NCBI GenBank assembly: GCA_964545585.1
Contig: CAZJFT010000015.1
Coordinates: forward strand, 1-22,498
Direction: 5' to 3'
DNA: 22,498 bases
From: UBA9642 sp964545585
GTDB lineage: Archaea > Nanobdellota > Nanobdellia > Woesearchaeales > UBA9642
Under the pieces are notes generated by a model, which saw nothing but the letters and a program-made list of their open reading frames with translations, was not told the DNA's origin and made no database searches. The translations under genes and the position numbers were made by a program. How positions within the stretch are numbered: the stretch's first letter is position 1; each line of letters begins with the position of its first letter. Positions 7,368 through 14,725 of the stretch are shown here, one piece after another.

Positions 7368-8282
7368 TCATTCTGTGAGACTTTTATAATATTCTTTTTT
7401 CATTTTGAAACCTTCTTTTGATGCAAGCTTTGTTATTGCTTTATCAAAGCTTGAGCCATACTGCGCTGCTTTTTTAGGTCTCTCGGAGAAATTTTTCAAG
7501 TATGGTAAGGCTGCTTTTCGTAATATCATCTTGCTTCCTTTTTCTTTGATCTTATAATCGATAGGTATACTTAAAGAATATTTGATCAGTTCTTTATCTA
7601 GGAAGGGTGTCAGAAAAGAAAATCCTAATTTCTTTGCAACAGCCGAATCCCTCAATAAGTCTCTCTCATACATCTTAAGCAATCCGTTGAAGCATTCTTG
7701 ATTTGTTGGGTTGTTCTTGTGCCGATCATATCCTGCATATATCTCCTCCGATCCTATCCCTGAGAAGAAATATTTTTCTTTCTTGGAAATTGAATGTGCG
7801 GCGATTTCGACTGCTGCGACGCCAAGATTGACTATCTGGTTGATGTTGTCTTTATTGGGTACATCTTTCAGTATCATAGCAGTCTTCTTCAATATCTCCT
7901 CAATCTCTTTTAGGTCGAATATCTTTACCTTGAATTCTTCATCATCCAATTTAATATGCTTCGCGACCTCTTTTGCATGTTTCACATCTTCAGGGACTTC
8001 CATGTTTCCATCCTGGAATCCGACGGTGTAGCATGTGAATTTTATCTTGTTTTTCTTGCATATCGCAGCGATGAGGCTGCTGTCAAGTCCGCCTGAGAAG
8101 AATATTCCGACTGGTTCATTGTCTTTAATCCTATCCTTGACTGCTTCTTCAACTAACCTTCTTACATCTGAAGCAATCTTATCCTCAGAATCCGATAATT
8201 CATTTAATGGTTTCAATGATTCAATAATTTTTATCCATCCAGATTCTTCAATCAACCCATTATTATCGAATAATTCTTGCAT
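7368..8282 (-). CDS. Asparagine-synthetase-like ATP-pyrophosphatase domain protein
   Basis: Resembles only the C-terminal synthetase domain of AsnB. The PP-loop GIFFSGGLDSSLIAA (about residues 63-77) binds ATP for adenylation of a carboxylate. Downstream motifs FFSGIGSEEIYAGYDRH and FLTPFLDKELIKYSLSIP match the AsnB core, including the SG-GSEE Mg/ATP contact region. The N-terminal glutaminase domain is absent: the protein has 304 residues and only about 50 lie before the PP-loop, with no Cys2 nucleophile. It would therefore use free ammonia or a separate amidotransferase, or act on another substrate. TTAAACTTAATAAAT at 8304-8318 is placed for a leaderless transcript from ATG 8282. The gene is divergent from the nuclease pair. 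Confidence 0.87.
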   Translation of the reverse strand: MQELFDNNGLIEESGWIKIIESLKPLNELSDSEDKIASDVRRLVEEAVKDRIKDNEPVGIFFSGGLDSSLIAAICKKNKIKFTCYTVGFQDGNMEVPEDVKHAKEVAKHIKLDDEEFKVKIFDLKEIEEILKKTAMILKDVPNKDNINQIVNLGVAAVEIAAHSISKKEKYFFSGIGSEEIYAGYDRHKNNPTNQECFNGLLKMYERDLLRDSAVAKKLGFSFLTPFLDKELIKYSLSIPIDYKIKEKGSKMILRKAALPYLKNFSERPKKAAQYGSSFDKAITKLASKEGFKMKKEYYKSLTE

Positions 8283-8303
8283 GCTGATATAGAAATCCTC
8301 AGG

Positions 8304-8318
8304 ATTTATTAAGTTTAA
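8304..8318 (-). promoter_or_regulatory. TATA region of the asparagine-synthetase-like gene
   Basis: A TTAAACTTAATAAAT stretch centred near 8310 is about 27 bases from ATG 8282. It overlaps the left arm of the inverted repeat at 8311-8344. Confidence 0.45.
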
Positions 8319-8344
8319 CGGATTTGCAGGTTTTCGTTAACTTT
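8311..8344. promoter_or_regulatory. Inverted repeat between divergent promoters, possible operator
   Basis: Arms aagtttaacg and cgttaactt pair over nine bases with one bulged T (core TTAACG/CGTTAA) around a 14-base spacer. The left arm overlaps the TATA region of the asparagine-synthetase-like gene and the right arm abuts the TATA box of the nuclease pair, so one bound regulator could affect both. The winged-helix protein encoded by the second nuclease gene is one possible binder; that is inference. Confidence 0.45.
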
Positions 8345-8350
8345 AAAAAC
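8340..8350 (+). promoter_or_regulatory. TATA box of the nuclease pair
   Basis: ACTTTAAAAAC centred near 8345 predicts a transcript start near 8372 and a leader of about 24 bases. TGGGGA lies five bases before ATG 8396 and may serve as a weak ribosome-binding site. Confidence 0.45.
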
Positions 8351-8395
8351 ATTTCACCTTTTCTCAGTAGTTATTGATATTGTTGTGGGGACATT

Positions 8396-9295
8396 ATGGA
8401 GTATAAATCTAAAACGAATACTTTCGGCAAAGATGCAGAGCACTATTTGGCAGAGCTATATTCCATGAACATGAACCCTCCGGGAAGCAGGAAGCCAGAC
8501 CTTAACAATGATTACTTATTCTTCGAAATCAAATCAGGAAGGAAAGGAAAAGGCAGTATGGTTGATGACCAATTGCATTATTCCGGAACACCCACAAGAG
8601 ATGATATGTTTCCGCAGAAATTTTCCAAATTTAGGACTTATTATGTGGTATTAGAGCGCACAGATGATTTGAAGACAGAAGACATCAAGCCACCATTCTA
8701 CAACATAAAAATAACGTGGGGAGATCAATGGATAATACCTGGAGACTTGGCATTCAATATATTCGCAGTAGAGACGGCATTCAGAAGCCATGAAACAAGA
8801 GATATAAACGAAATAATATCTGAATTGAAAGAAAGGATATATGCGGATTCTTCAGGAAAAACTGTAGATTACAAGAAGAGGCGATCAGGAAAGACGTGGC
8901 AGGACCTCGACTCTAGATTGATTGATGCAGTCATGGACGGGAATACCAATAGTTCCATACTAAAGGATAAATCATCTTTGCTGAAAAAGATTTATGATAT
9001 CGACTCCCTGGAAGAGATGTCATTACAGGGTCCGAACAATACAAGAATAAGGATAGTTTCTTTGAAGGAGGATTTCAAATATTTTGCCAACCAATTCAGA
9101 GATATTCTGAATGAAAACTCTAATAAAATAGAGGATGTTTCTCGAGAAAGGGAAGAGTCGTATCCGTTGTTGGGTAAGATAATTTCCTCAACGGGGGACC
9201 TGTTCGGATTCGGGTTGAATGGAAGCTATGATATTAATCTCCTTAAAGAAGAATTAGATTTGCTGAAAAGATTATCTGTATGGAAAAATGCCTAA
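8396..9295 (+). CDS. Predicted PD-(D/E)XK nuclease
   Basis: The first 65 residues have the layout of a PD-(D/E)XK nuclease core: an N-terminal helix with Glu (GKDAEHYLAELY), then GSRKPDLNNDYLFFEIKSGRK, with Asp35, Glu44 and Lys46 as metal and catalytic residues, and a following Gln59 (DDQLHYS) as often seen in restriction and resolvase members. The remaining 230 residues contain an aromatic-rich strand region (TYYVVLERTDD, PPFYNIKITWGDQW) and a Lys/Glu-rich helical C terminus, and match no family I can name. No methyltransferase or helicase is adjacent. The stop codon lies inside the start of the next gene (8-base overlap), so the two are translationally coupled. Restriction-type, Holliday-junction or other nuclease roles all remain open. 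Confidence 0.75.
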   Translation: MEYKSKTNTFGKDAEHYLAELYSMNMNPPGSRKPDLNNDYLFFEIKSGRKGKGSMVDDQLHYSGTPTRDDMFPQKFSKFRTYYVVLERTDDLKTEDIKPPFYNIKITWGDQWIIPGDLAFNIFAVETAFRSHETRDINEIISELKERIYADSSGKTVDYKKRRSGKTWQDLDSRLIDAVMDGNTNSSILKDKSSLLKKIYDIDSLEEMSLQGPNNTRIRIVSLKEDFKYFANQFRDILNENSNKIEDVSREREESYPLLGKIISSTGDLFGFGLNGSYDINLLKEELDLLKRLSVWKNA

Positions 9296-10160
9296 GAGAA
9301 AATTAGATGATAAAAAATTGGAAGAACTCGCTTTGTTTATAAAAGAAAAAGATATGTATATGGATAAAGAATATTATAAGAATGGTTGCAAAGAGATACG
9401 CACCAAATTCGACATATCTGAGTCTACAGTAAACTCTTATATAAAAAAACTTCTTTCGAAAGGATTATTGTCAGAAGAAGAACGGAAAAAATGGATATAT
9501 GATTCAGGGATGAGGATAATTAAAATAAAACATGAAAAATATGGTCCTGATATATTCAGCCAGATGATGTCTGAAGCGAGGGATAAAGGGATAGGTTCAA
9601 ATCCAGAAAAAGTGATATCTGCCGGAAAAAAAGGGGGATTATCCACACAAAATGGGAGTCCTCATGTTCAAGATAATCTGAAAAAAGGAGTGCCTTATGG
9701 CAGAGGACAATGTTTTTATGGGAATATAAGTTTTGATTCAAAAGGTGAACGACTTGTGGGGTTGGTGTTGCAGGAATACGGGCTGATAGATTTGGAATCA
9801 GGAGATAACACTCAAAAACGTTTCGGAAGAAAAAAAACGGACTTCTATATCAACGACAGGCTAGTGGTAGAATATCATCCATTTCCGAAGGCACACTCGG
9901 TAGTTATTGAAGAAACAGAGGAAGAATATTTAAAAAGAAGATATGAAGAGCTGAAGCCTGAATTTGACGGAAAAATAATCTTGTTATCTTCTCCTAGCGC
10001 ATACAAGTTCTTTGAAAAGCTTTGGGATTTAGGAATATTAGACACCTACAAAGGGGTTGTTGAGAAATTCAGAAAAGTCAAAAAGGACTTGAAGATACAT
10101 GATGATTTCATGAAAGATGAATATTCTATTGATACGCCTACAGAAGAAGACATTTTCTAA
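9288..10160 (+). CDS. Winged-helix protein with Vsr/EDxHD-like nuclease domain
   Basis: Three parts in 290 residues. Residues about 30-68 form a helix-turn-helix (EIRTKFDISESTVNSYIKKLLSKGLL). Residues about 95-138 are a Gly/Lys-rich linker with RDKGIGSNPEKV and SAGKKGGLST, like DNA-contact motifs of homing endonucleases or KGG repeats. Residues about 148-245 resemble the Vsr/DUF559/EDxHD nuclease fold: Glu154 in SKGERLVGLVLQEYGL, Asp185 in KKTDFYINDRLVVEYHP, then Glu195 and His197. The C-terminal tail is acidic. ATG 9288 overlaps the upstream nuclease gene by eight bases. Its TAA overlaps the TAG of the convergent ThpR-like gene on the other strand. Homing endonuclease, mismatch-type repair or defence effector are alternatives; the fold call rests on motif spacing only. 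Confidence 0.72.
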   Translation: MPKRKLDDKKLEELALFIKEKDMYMDKEYYKNGCKEIRTKFDISESTVNSYIKKLLSKGLLSEEERKKWIYDSGMRIIKIKHEKYGPDIFSQMMSEARDKGIGSNPEKVISAGKKGGLSTQNGSPHVQDNLKKGVPYGRGQCFYGNISFDSKGERLVGLVLQEYGLIDLESGDNTQKRFGRKKTDFYINDRLVVEYHPFPKAHSVVIEETEEEYLKRRYEELKPEFDGKIILLSSPSAYKFFEKLWDLGILDTYKGVVEKFRKVKKDLKIHDDFMKDEYSIDTPTEEDIF

Positions 10161-10684
10161 TTACTATTGAACACAATTAATTCTTTATGCTCATAACCAT
10201 TTGATCCTGGGATGCTCTCGTATAGGATAAATCTATCGACCAAGAACCCTACTTCGTCATGCGTCACTTCAGAAAGTTTCTTCTTCCAATTATTCTCTTT
10301 ATCCATAATTAATTCTCTTGCCCTTGCTATTGTTATGTGCGGCATGAGTTTCTCCTTGAAATTAAATACCGTCCTTATCTCGTGCTGCAATCTGTAGAAT
10401 TCCTCATTCTCTTCAAGGCCTATCCAGACGACTCGCACTTTTTTTATTGACGGGAAGAATCCGATATTCTTTGTCTTAAGATTGAATGCATTGAATCTTA
10501 TCTTTTCAAGCTTCTTCATTATGTCAGGAACCTTTTTCTCATCAATCTCTCCAAGAAATGCAATAGTCATCTCTAGATTATCTCTTTTCACGAATCTAAA
10601 ATCCTTCTTATCAAGAGCATCCTGCAGAAGTAATGCATTATCCTTGACCTCATCAGGAAGAGGTATCGCTATGAATAGGCGCAT
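10157..10684 (-). CDS. thpR: ThpR-like 2'-5' RNA ligase family (2H) protein, first HxT degenerate
   Basis: Two-histidine phosphoesterase family; active members hydrolyse 2',3'-cyclic phosphates and can join RNA by 2'-5' bonds. MRLFIAIPLPDEV at the N terminus and the 175-residue length are typical of ThpR. The second motif is intact (PHITIAR). The first, normally HxT in the context NLHxTLxFLGE, reads NLEMTIAFLGE: the catalytic His is Glu (codon gag, two changes from any His codon, so not a single-base error). The protein may be inactive as a phosphodiesterase yet still bind RNA. A TATA-like stretch at 10700-10712 is about 25 bases upstream of ATG 10684, compatible with a leaderless message divergent from the GTPase gene. 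Confidence 0.88.
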   Translation of the reverse strand: MRLFIAIPLPDEVKDNALLLQDALDKKDFRFVKRDNLEMTIAFLGEIDEKKVPDIMKKLEKIRFNAFNLKTKNIGFFPSIKKVRVVWIGLEENEEFYRLQHEIRTVFNFKEKLMPHITIARARELIMDKENNWKKKLSEVTHDEVGFLVDRFILYESIPGSNGYEHKELIVFNSN

Positions 10685-10699
10685 GATGTAAGTAGACTG

Positions 10700-10736
10700 T
10701 TTAATATTATAAATTTTAGCATAAACCTTTTAAATC
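10700..10736. promoter_or_regulatory. Divergent leaderless promoters of thpR and the YchF-like gene
   Basis: Minus-strand TTATAATATTAAA (10700-10712) serves the ThpR-like gene starting at 10684. Plus-strand CTTTTAAATC (10727-10736) is centred 25-26 bases before ATG 10757. In both cases the predicted transcript starts at the initiation codon. Confidence 0.5.
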
Positions 10737-10756
10737 GTATTCTGTTCTCGTCTATC

Positions 10757-11959
10757 ATGCAAATAGGTGTAGTAGGGAAAGCGAACGTAGGCAAGTCAAC
10801 ATTCTTCAAGGCAGCTACATTGATGGACATACTGATAGCTAATTATCCTTTCGCGACTATAAAACCTAATCATGGAGTAGGATTCGTGAAGATAGACTGC
10901 GTAGACACGTTCTTCAATACGCAATGCAATCCAAGAGAAGGATTCTGTGTAAACCATAAGAGATTCGTCCCCGTGGATGTTATAGATGTTGCAGGGCTTG
11001 TTCCAGGAGCGCATGAAGGCAAGGGCTTGGGTAATCAATTGCTTGATGATTTAAGGCAGGCAGATGCATTGATACATGTAGTCGATTTTGCAGGTGCGAC
11101 AAATGAGCGCGGCGAGCCTTCAGAACCTGGATCAAGGGACCCTTATGAAGACATAAAATTTCTTGAGGAAGAGATTGATTTCTGGATTCATGGAATAATA
11201 AATAGGGGATGGGATAGGTTTGCTAGGCAGATACAGCAAGAGCATTCAGATCCTGCAAAAGCATTAGGCAAGCAATTATCAGGATTAAAGGTTACAGAAG
11301 AATTGGCTGATGAAGTTATAAAAAAACTTGGTCTTCCGAAGGAGAAGGTGACTTCATGGACTGATGAAGATTTGTTTAAGATTGCACAGGAATTCAGGAG
11401 AAGAACTAAACCTATGATAATTGCAGCGAACAAGATGGACATCCCGATAGCGAAAGAGAATTATGAAAGGATAAAGAAGGAGCATCCAGAACTCATCATA
11501 GTCCCATGCAGTGCAGAATCAGAGCTTGCATTGAGAGAGGCGACAAAGCATCAATTGATAAGATATGTACCTGGAACGACAGATTTCGAATTTGTGGATG
11601 AAACAAAATTGACTGATAAACAGAAGTTTGCATTGAATTTCATAAAAGATAATGTATTGAAAAGATTCAGTGTAGGGACTGGTGTGCAGCAATGCATGAA
11701 TTCTGCAGTATTCGAACTGTTGAAGTATATAACAATCTTCCCTGGTGGCGTTAATAAATTGACTGATCAGTATGGAAGAGTCCTTCCAGATTGCTTCTTG
11801 ATGCCTCCTGGAACAACAGCATTAGATTTTGCATTCAAATTACATTCTGACTTCGGGAATAATTTCATCAAGGCGATAGACGTCAAGAAGAAGATGCCGA
11901 TAGGAAAGGATCATATTCTTCAAAATGGGGATGTCGTTGAGATACATGCTGGAAGGTAA
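10757..11959 (+). CDS. YchF-like GTPase with TGS domain, archaeal type
   Basis: Obg/HflX-superfamily P-loop NTPase, expected to act on ribosomes or translation. G1 GKANVGKST (residues 7-15), G3 DVAGLVPGAHEGKGLG, G4 NKMD near residue 223 and a G5-like SAES are present. True YchF/OLA1 proteins have a degenerate G4 (NxxE) and use ATP; the NKMD here predicts GTP specificity, as in the archaeal branch. A helical insertion follows G3. The C-terminal 75 residues form a TGS domain (LMPPGTTALDFAFKLHSDFG...NGDVVEIHAGR). At 400 residues it is the expected length. ATG 10757 has no ribosome-binding site, in keeping with leaderless initiation. It converges with tyrS. Confidence 0.93.
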   Translation: MQIGVVGKANVGKSTFFKAATLMDILIANYPFATIKPNHGVGFVKIDCVDTFFNTQCNPREGFCVNHKRFVPVDVIDVAGLVPGAHEGKGLGNQLLDDLRQADALIHVVDFAGATNERGEPSEPGSRDPYEDIKFLEEEIDFWIHGIINRGWDRFARQIQQEHSDPAKALGKQLSGLKVTEELADEVIKKLGLPKEKVTSWTDEDLFKIAQEFRRRTKPMIIAANKMDIPIAKENYERIKKEHPELIIVPCSAESELALREATKHQLIRYVPGTTDFEFVDETKLTDKQKFALNFIKDNVLKRFSVGTGVQQCMNSAVFELLKYITIFPGGVNKLTDQYGRVLPDCFLMPPGTTALDFAFKLHSDFGNNFIKAIDVKKKMPIGKDHILQNGDVVEIHAGR

Positions 11960-11963
11960 AATT

Positions 11964-11983
11964 TTAGAAAACGAAATTTCTAT
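11964..11983. terminator. Hairpin between convergent YchF-like and tyrS genes
   Basis: TAGAAA and TTTCTA pair around a six-base loop in the 20-base gap between the two stop codons, with T-rich flanks. It could end transcription from either side. Confidence 0.35.
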
Positions 11984-13053
11984 CTAGTCACTTGATAACT
12001 CAACACTTTATCTCGCAGCTTCTTTGCATGCTCATTCTTTTGGAAGTGCTCCCTGACTGGTTCTATCAGTTCATTTATGCAATGTGTGACTGCTGCCTTC
12101 AAGTCCATCGGATGCAGGTCTCCCTTAGAAAAAAAATCAACTAGTTCATCGTATGATTTAATTGTCAGGTTGCCGCCGAATTTCTCAGGCCTCTTTATCT
12201 CCATTGAATCGAACTTCTCGAAAATTATGTATTTGCAATATTCCATTATTGGATTCTCTTCAACTTGTTTTTCAGGACAATATGCCTTGGAAATCTTTCT
12301 TTTTATATCCTCTTCTGTATCTGTCATGAATATTGCAGAATCAGGGCGAGATTTTGACATCTTCATCGCAATCGCTTTCTCGACAGTATTCTCTCCTTCT
12401 GGAGGCTTCTCTAATCCCATCAACATGTGATGGCTTATTATTATCGGCTTCCAGAATCCAAGCTTCTCGCCAATCTCTCTTGCAAGCACGTTGACTTTTC
12501 TCTGGTCCATGCCAAGCTGTGTGACATCTGCCTTCAAATAGAATATGTCTGCTGCCTGCATGCATGGATATAATATCTGCGCAGCACTCAATGTATCTGA
12601 TTCTCCCCTGCCCATTATCTGTGAAGTCCTTATTATCCTAGTGACGGTATTTGCTCTTGCGACATTCAAGACTATCTTCCAATATTCAGGATCCTTGACT
12701 AAATCAGATGCCCATATGAATTCTACTCCATCAGTATCCAGACCGCACGCTTTCCATACCTCTTTGAAGTATTCTCCAGCATCCCTTATCTTTTCAAGAT
12801 CACCATCAAACTTGTTGTTTGCAGCTGCATGCCAGTCAGCTATAAGCATCTTGAACTTAAACCCTGCTTTTATCATTTTAGAAATGTTTATGGAACGCAA
12901 AAGGCCTTGTGCTATATGGATGTTGCCTGAAGGCTCGAAACCATCGTAAGCGATAGGGTGTTTCTCATCCTTTAAGAGTTGAACTAATTCTTCTTCTGAG
13001 ATTATTTCCTCCCCTACTTCCTTTATTATCTTAAGACGATTCTCGATATCCAT
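11980..13053 (-). CDS. tyrS: Tyrosyl-tRNA synthetase
   Basis: Charges tRNA-Tyr with tyrosine. Class I signature: YDGFEPSGNIHIAQGL carries the HIGH-equivalent HIAQG, and MKMSKSRPDSAIFM carries KMSKS. The substrate-pocket segment MQAADIFYLKADVTQLGMDQRKVN is that of archaeal/eukaryotic TyrRS, clearly distinct from TrpRS. About 357 residues, the compact archaeal form without an S4 domain. ATG 13053 has GGTGA five bases upstream; a GTG at 13062 in frame is part of that ribosome-binding site and is rejected as the start. The gene follows a small membrane protein by 18 bases and is probably co-transcribed with it. Confidence 0.95.
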   Translation of the reverse strand: MDIENRLKIIKEVGEEIISEEELVQLLKDEKHPIAYDGFEPSGNIHIAQGLLRSINISKMIKAGFKFKMLIADWHAAANNKFDGDLEKIRDAGEYFKEVWKACGLDTDGVEFIWASDLVKDPEYWKIVLNVARANTVTRIIRTSQIMGRGESDTLSAAQILYPCMQAADIFYLKADVTQLGMDQRKVNVLAREIGEKLGFWKPIIISHHMLMGLEKPPEGENTVEKAIAMKMSKSRPDSAIFMTDTEEDIKRKISKAYCPEKQVEENPIMEYCKYIIFEKFDSMEIKRPEKFGGNLTIKSYDELVDFFSKGDLHPMDLKAAVTHCINELIEPVREHFQKNEHAKKLRDKVLSYQVTR

Positions 13054-13071
13054 ATCTGTCACCGAAAGAAT

Positions 13072-13302
13072 CTATTCCCGCCTGAAATACATGTATCCGG
13101 CCACACCAAACAAGAATAGTGTAAAGAATATCTTAGATACGGCATTAGAGGCTGCCGCATTATAGTATGTATTTTCTGCAACAACTTCTCCAGTGATTCC
13201 TGTACTCTCTGCTGATGGACCTGTAAGCATAACTACAAGGCCTACTAATGCCACCATTCCAACAATAATCATCATGTATATAGGAGTTTTATCCTGCATC
13301 AT
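13072..13302 (-). CDS. Small two-pass membrane protein
   Basis: 76 residues with a hydrophobic segment at about 8-27 (YMMIIVGMVALVGLVVML), a short external loop containing ITGEVVAENTYYNAA, and a second segment near 57-72 ending FRRE. Function unknown. Two consecutive ATG codons start the frame (13302 and 13299); GGGTGGT lies directly upstream, so the second has the better spacing. It precedes tyrS in the same transcript. Confidence 0.68.
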   Translation of the reverse strand: MMQDKTPIYMMIIVGMVALVGLVVMLTGPSAESTGITGEVVAENTYYNAAASNAVSKIFFTLFLFGVAGYMYFRRE

Positions 13303-13328
13303 ACCACCCGGTTCTTAATAAGCATCGC

Positions 13329-13341
13329 TTATTTATAAATT
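13329..13341 (-). promoter_or_regulatory. Promoter of the small membrane protein-tyrS operon
   Basis: ATTTATAAATAAG on the minus strand is centred about 33 bases upstream of the ATG, giving a leader of a few bases. It resembles the TATA boxes of tRNA-Trp and of the surface protein gene at 20921. Confidence 0.5.
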
Positions 13342-13377
13342 TTTGTTTAAAAATGTTCAACACAAATAATATCTATA

Positions 13378-13902
13378 TTATTTTATCAAACCATGCTTCC
13401 GAAGCATCTCTGTATATTTCTCGAAGTCTTTTGAATTCTTGAACTCTTTCTGTACTTCAGGATCGAGTCTTGTTATCCATGAATGCATACTCTTAAGGAA
13501 TTGTTTCATCTCGTCATCAACTACTTCTTCAGAACTTTCCTCATCAGCATCTTCATGCTCATTCAAGTAGCTCATGTCATGGTCATCTCCCTCTTTCTTG
13601 CCGAAATTCAGCTTCTTGAAGAATTTCTTTAGGATGCCTTCTCTCTCATCATCTATCTCTTCCTCAACTCTCTCCTCTACTTCATTGACCTCTTCTATCT
13701 TGTGCTCCATCTCTTCAAGCTCTTTCTTGTCTTCAGGGGATATGTCCTCAATCTTCTCTTCCGCCTCAAGCTCGTGCTTTATGTCTTCTTGAACATCCTC
13801 CCTTGTTGATGGTTTTCTTTTGAATTTCTTCCAGAATGGTTCTTTCTTGTGTTTTTCCTTGATATAATGTCCTAAATCCTTATTGATGTCTTCTTGAGTC
13901 AT
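13378..13902 (-). CDS. Acidic coiled-coil protein of unknown function
   Basis: About 174 residues, extremely rich in Glu, Asp and Lys, with no membrane segment. A basic/aromatic patch FWKKFKRKP near residue 25 is followed by a long charged helix (ELEAEEKIEDIS...EEVEERVEEEIDDE), a second basic patch ILKKFFKKLNFGKK, an acidic linker, and a compact C-terminal helix pair (MKQFLKSMHSWITRLD...MLRKHGLIK). The two FxKK-type patches might touch membrane or nucleic acid; that is inference. ATG 13902 follows GAGGT with good spacing; an in-frame TTG at 13917 overlaps that site and is rejected. Confidence 0.7.
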   Translation of the reverse strand: MTQEDINKDLGHYIKEKHKKEPFWKKFKRKPSTREDVQEDIKHELEAEEKIEDISPEDKKELEEMEHKIEEVNEVEERVEEEIDDEREGILKKFFKKLNFGKKEGDDHDMSYLNEHEDADEESSEEVVDDEMKQFLKSMHSWITRLDPEVQKEFKNSKDFEKYTEMLRKHGLIK

Positions 13903-13922
13903 AATAATCAACCTCAATATTG

Positions 13923-13945
13923 TTATTTAAGGGATGTTTTTAAAT
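13923..13945 (-). promoter_or_regulatory. Promoter region of the acidic coiled-coil gene
   Basis: Two A/T boxes, TTAAATAA (13923-13930) and ATTTAAAAA (13937-13945), lie about 25 and 39 bases from ATG 13902. Only the farther one leaves room for the GAGGT ribosome-binding site in the transcript. Confidence 0.35.
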
Positions 13946-13975
13946 TTTGCTGTTCGTTTCTGTCATGTCATCGGA

Positions 13976-14656
13976 TTATATGAGAAGGTCGAGTATCCAT
14001 TGCATGACATCTTTAGTAAGATCGTAGAAGCTAATATTCAATAATTCAAGGTTTATCAATAAGAATTTGAGGAATACTGCCAGTATTATGAACTTCAGCG
14101 CTTTTCCCGCAATCTGATACGTAAGAAATTTCCTGAAGTTATAATGAGTCGTCCCTACGAATACTGCAAAATGCTCTACGGGGAATGCTGGGAGGAAATT
14201 GCCGAAGAATATCAATGACGTCTGCGTTTTATTGAATTTTCTTCTGAAGTTCTCATCTTTTTCTTTCAGATTACTGGTCAGATGCCTGAATTTCGAGCCT
14301 ATGAAGAAGTTCAAGCATCTCGCACTTATGGTTCCTGCTGTTGCAGCGATTATTGAGAGGAATACGTTTGCTCCTGTGATGACATAATAAACGAACACCA
14401 GTTCGACCGGCAGCGAGAATATGAATATGCTGCCTATGAATGTCGCGATGAACAGCCATATTAATGATCTTTGATGTATCTGTGAATTGATCGATTGGTA
14501 TATCGCTGACAATGATGGGCTATCCATTATCACATCCATAAACCAAGGTCTCAATATGAAGAAAGTCGTCGATATGACAAAGGTTATTGCCATGAATATA
14601 AGTATCTGCTTGTGCTCAACAGCAAAATTCTTTACTTTCTGCCAAATCCTCTTCAT
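13976..14656 (-). CDS. VTT/DedA-like membrane protein
   Basis: 226 residues with about five to six hydrophobic segments. The pair LPVELVFVYYVITGANVFLSIIAATAGTISARCLNFFIG and FFGNFLPAFPVEHFAVFVGTTHYNFRKFLTYQIAGKALKF matches the VTT (SNARE-associated/DedA) layout: a re-entrant loop with an acidic residue, then the F-x-P-x-x-P motif and a G-x-x motif before the next helix. Bacterial DedA members flip lipids and support membrane homeostasis; substrate here is unknown. A TTTTTAAAAC box near 14681-14690 is about 28 bases from the ATG, so the message is likely leaderless. The gene is divergent from the next one. Confidence 0.75.
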   Translation of the reverse strand: MKRIWQKVKNFAVEHKQILIFMAITFVISTTFFILRPWFMDVIMDSPSLSAIYQSINSQIHQRSLIWLFIATFIGSIFIFSLPVELVFVYYVITGANVFLSIIAATAGTISARCLNFFIGSKFRHLTSNLKEKDENFRRKFNKTQTSLIFFGNFLPAFPVEHFAVFVGTTHYNFRKFLTYQIAGKALKFIILAVFLKFLLINLELLNISFYDLTKDVMQWILDLLI

Positions 14657-14680
14657 CTAATGATTATCTGATGTGTTTGT

Positions 14681-14709
14681 TTTAAAAATTTAATCCAAAT
14701 ATTTATAAA
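14681..14709. promoter_or_regulatory. Divergent promoters of the VTT-like and YjdF-like genes
   Basis: The minus-strand TTTTTAAAAC box (14681-14690) serves the gene starting at 14656. The plus-strand ATTTATAAAT (14700-14709) is centred 27 bases before the second of two in-frame ATG codons at 14732. Confidence 0.45.
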
Positions 14710-14725
14710 TTCTCCAAATCAATAT

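Noticed and set aside
11980..13053. Tryptophanyl-tRNA synthetase, suggested by a tRNA-Trp gene in the same window
   Set aside because: The HIAQG and ADVTQLGMDQRKVN context and YDGFEPSG motif are those of archaeal TyrRS.
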